Origin: Bacteroidota bacterium
GTDB lineage: Bacteria > Bacteroidota > Ignavibacteria > Kapaibacteriales > UBA2268
Direction of reading: 5' to 3'
Length of the DNA: 6,458 nt
Assembly: GCA_027371665.1 (NCBI GenBank)
Contig: DAHXMP010000084.1
Location: forward strand, 1-6,458
In this document: positions 5,713 to 6,458 of the stretch, piece after piece
How positions within the stretch are numbered: the first letter of the stretch is position 1
Layout of the letters: each line of letters starts with the position of its first letter
The notes under the pieces: model-generated
Databases searched by the model: none
What the model saw: only the letters and a program-made list of their open reading frames with translations
Told to the model about the DNA's origin: nothing
Position numbers and translations under genes: made by a program

Positions 5713-6458
5713 ATGAATTTGACGAAATTGAAAAAAATTCAGCTAAAAAAGGTCAGCGAAGGCGGGGCAAGAAAGAGAATAGGCTATAAATTAGCTTATA
5801 AGGATGAACTAAATCCAGCCCAGTTTGAAGCAGTTTTCCATAATAACGGTGCGGCTCTCGTCATTGCAGGAGCCGGTACGGGCAAAACGAGAACCTTAAT
5901 CTACAGGCTTGCAAGGCTTGTCGAGGACGGTGTTCCGCCCGATTCCATTTTGCTATTGACTTTTACCCGCAAAGCGGCTGCTGAAATGATGAGGCGGGCT
6001 GCCCTGCTTCTCGATGGCAGGTGCGAAAGGGTTGCAGGTGGCACTTTTCATTCCTTTGCTCTCAATGTTTTAAGAAAATACGCTAATATTTTGGAGATTG
6101 ACGGCAATTTCACTGTTCTCGACCAGGGGGACAGCGAGGACACTATAAACCTGCTGAGGATGCAGATGAAATTCGACAAAAGCAAAAAGAGATTCCCGTT
6201 GAAGGAAACGCTTCAGAAAATTTTCAATCTTGCCACGAACAGGTGCCTTAATATCGAAGACATTTTGCTGAAAGATTTTCCTTACTTTTTCGAGGAGTAT
6301 GATAATATCAATAGAATTCACGAGGAGTTCAAGGCATATAAAAGCAGGCATAATTTAATGGATTATGACGACCTTTTATTGAACCTGCACAGGTTGTTGA
6401 GCAATTATCCCGATACGAAGAAAGAAATAAACAGGAAATATACTTATGTGATGGTTGA
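5713..6458 (+). CDS. UvrD/Rep-family superfamily 1A ATP-dependent DNA helicase, 3'-partial
   Basis: The frame runs from ATG 5713 (in-frame TAA immediately before it) to the window end without a stop: 248 codons plus two bases. Helicase motifs appear in order: Q motif 'LNPAQFEAV' (33-41, Gln37), Walker A 'AGAGTGKTRT' (52-61, Lys58), motif Ia 'LLLTFTRKAAAEM' (80-92) and motif Ib 'GGTFHSF' (109-115). 'MDYDDLL' follows near 217-223, and 'VMV' at the very end is the lead-in to motif II (usually DExQDT), where the sequence stops. Family members unwind DNA 3'-to-5' using ATP in repair or replication restart and are usually 650-780 residues, so about a third is present. The Arg in 'TFTRKAA' (classical UvrD/PcrA has Asn) and a basic 32-residue N-terminal extension suggest a paralogue rather than housekeeping UvrD, so no symbol is given. 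No Shine-Dalgarno site is evident. It is divergent from the endonuclease remnant; a functional link is not implied. Confidence 0.92.
   Translation, partial: MNLTKLKKIQLKKVSEGGARKRIGYKLAYKDELNPAQFEAVFHNNGAALVIAGAGTGKTRTLIYRLARLVEDGVPPDSILLLTFTRKAAAEMMRRAALLLDGRCERVAGGTFHSFALNVLRKYANILEIDGNFTVLDQGDSEDTINLLRMQMKFDKSKKRFPLKETLQKIFNLATNRCLNIEDILLKDFPYFFEEYDNINRIHEEFKAYKSRHNLMDYDDLLLNLHRLLSNYPDTKKEINRKYTYVMV

Noticed and set aside
6070..6351. 93-codon minus-strand open frame inside the helicase gene
   Set aside because: It is the antisense shadow of a frame with intact helicase motifs.
5075..6458. Endonuclease plus helicase as a two-gene anti-phage defence system
   Set aside because: The genes are divergent, the endonuclease looks truncated, and the helicase resembles a general UvrD-type repair paralogue; nothing ties them together.

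Overview
The window looks like chromosomal DNA from the Bacteroidota / Chlorobi / Ignavibacteria side of the FCB group. The two largest proteins end in C-terminal sorting domains of the type IX secretion system (T9SS, Por system), which is confined to that group. Genes are separated by AT-rich spacers that carry short interspersed inverted repeats of a kind familiar from these genomes. The species cannot be named from the sequence.

Layout: (1) 2-2356 (+) is the 3' part of a large secreted beta-propeller protein with about a dozen Asp-box (BNR) motifs, resembling GH74/sialidase-like proteins, with a T9SS tail; its start lies before the window. (2) 2357-2871 is a 515-base AT-rich spacer with an imperfect 70-base inverted repeat and no convincing gene. 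(3) 2872-4899 (+) is a complete 675-residue secreted protein made of seven tandem DUF5666-like domains joined by histidine-rich linkers, with a second T9SS tail; a strong intrinsic terminator closes it at 4923-4971. (4) 5041-5485 (-) holds a ThaI-family type II restriction endonuclease that appears C-terminally truncated and perhaps frameshifted, with no methyltransferase beside it. (5) 5486-5712 is a divergent spacer with a second interspersed repeat and a small palindrome. (6) 5713 to the window end (+) is the N-terminal third or so of a UvrD/Rep-type superfamily 1 DNA helicase, cut just as the DExQ (Walker B) motif begins.

The genes do not form one pathway. The first two are independent T9SS cargo proteins, each with its own long upstream spacer. 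The endonuclease remnant and the helicase are divergently arranged and need not be related. The most interesting items are the multi-DUF5666 protein with repeated His-rich linkers and the decayed, solitary ThaI-like endonuclease. I did not find convincing evidence of a wholly new multi-gene system.
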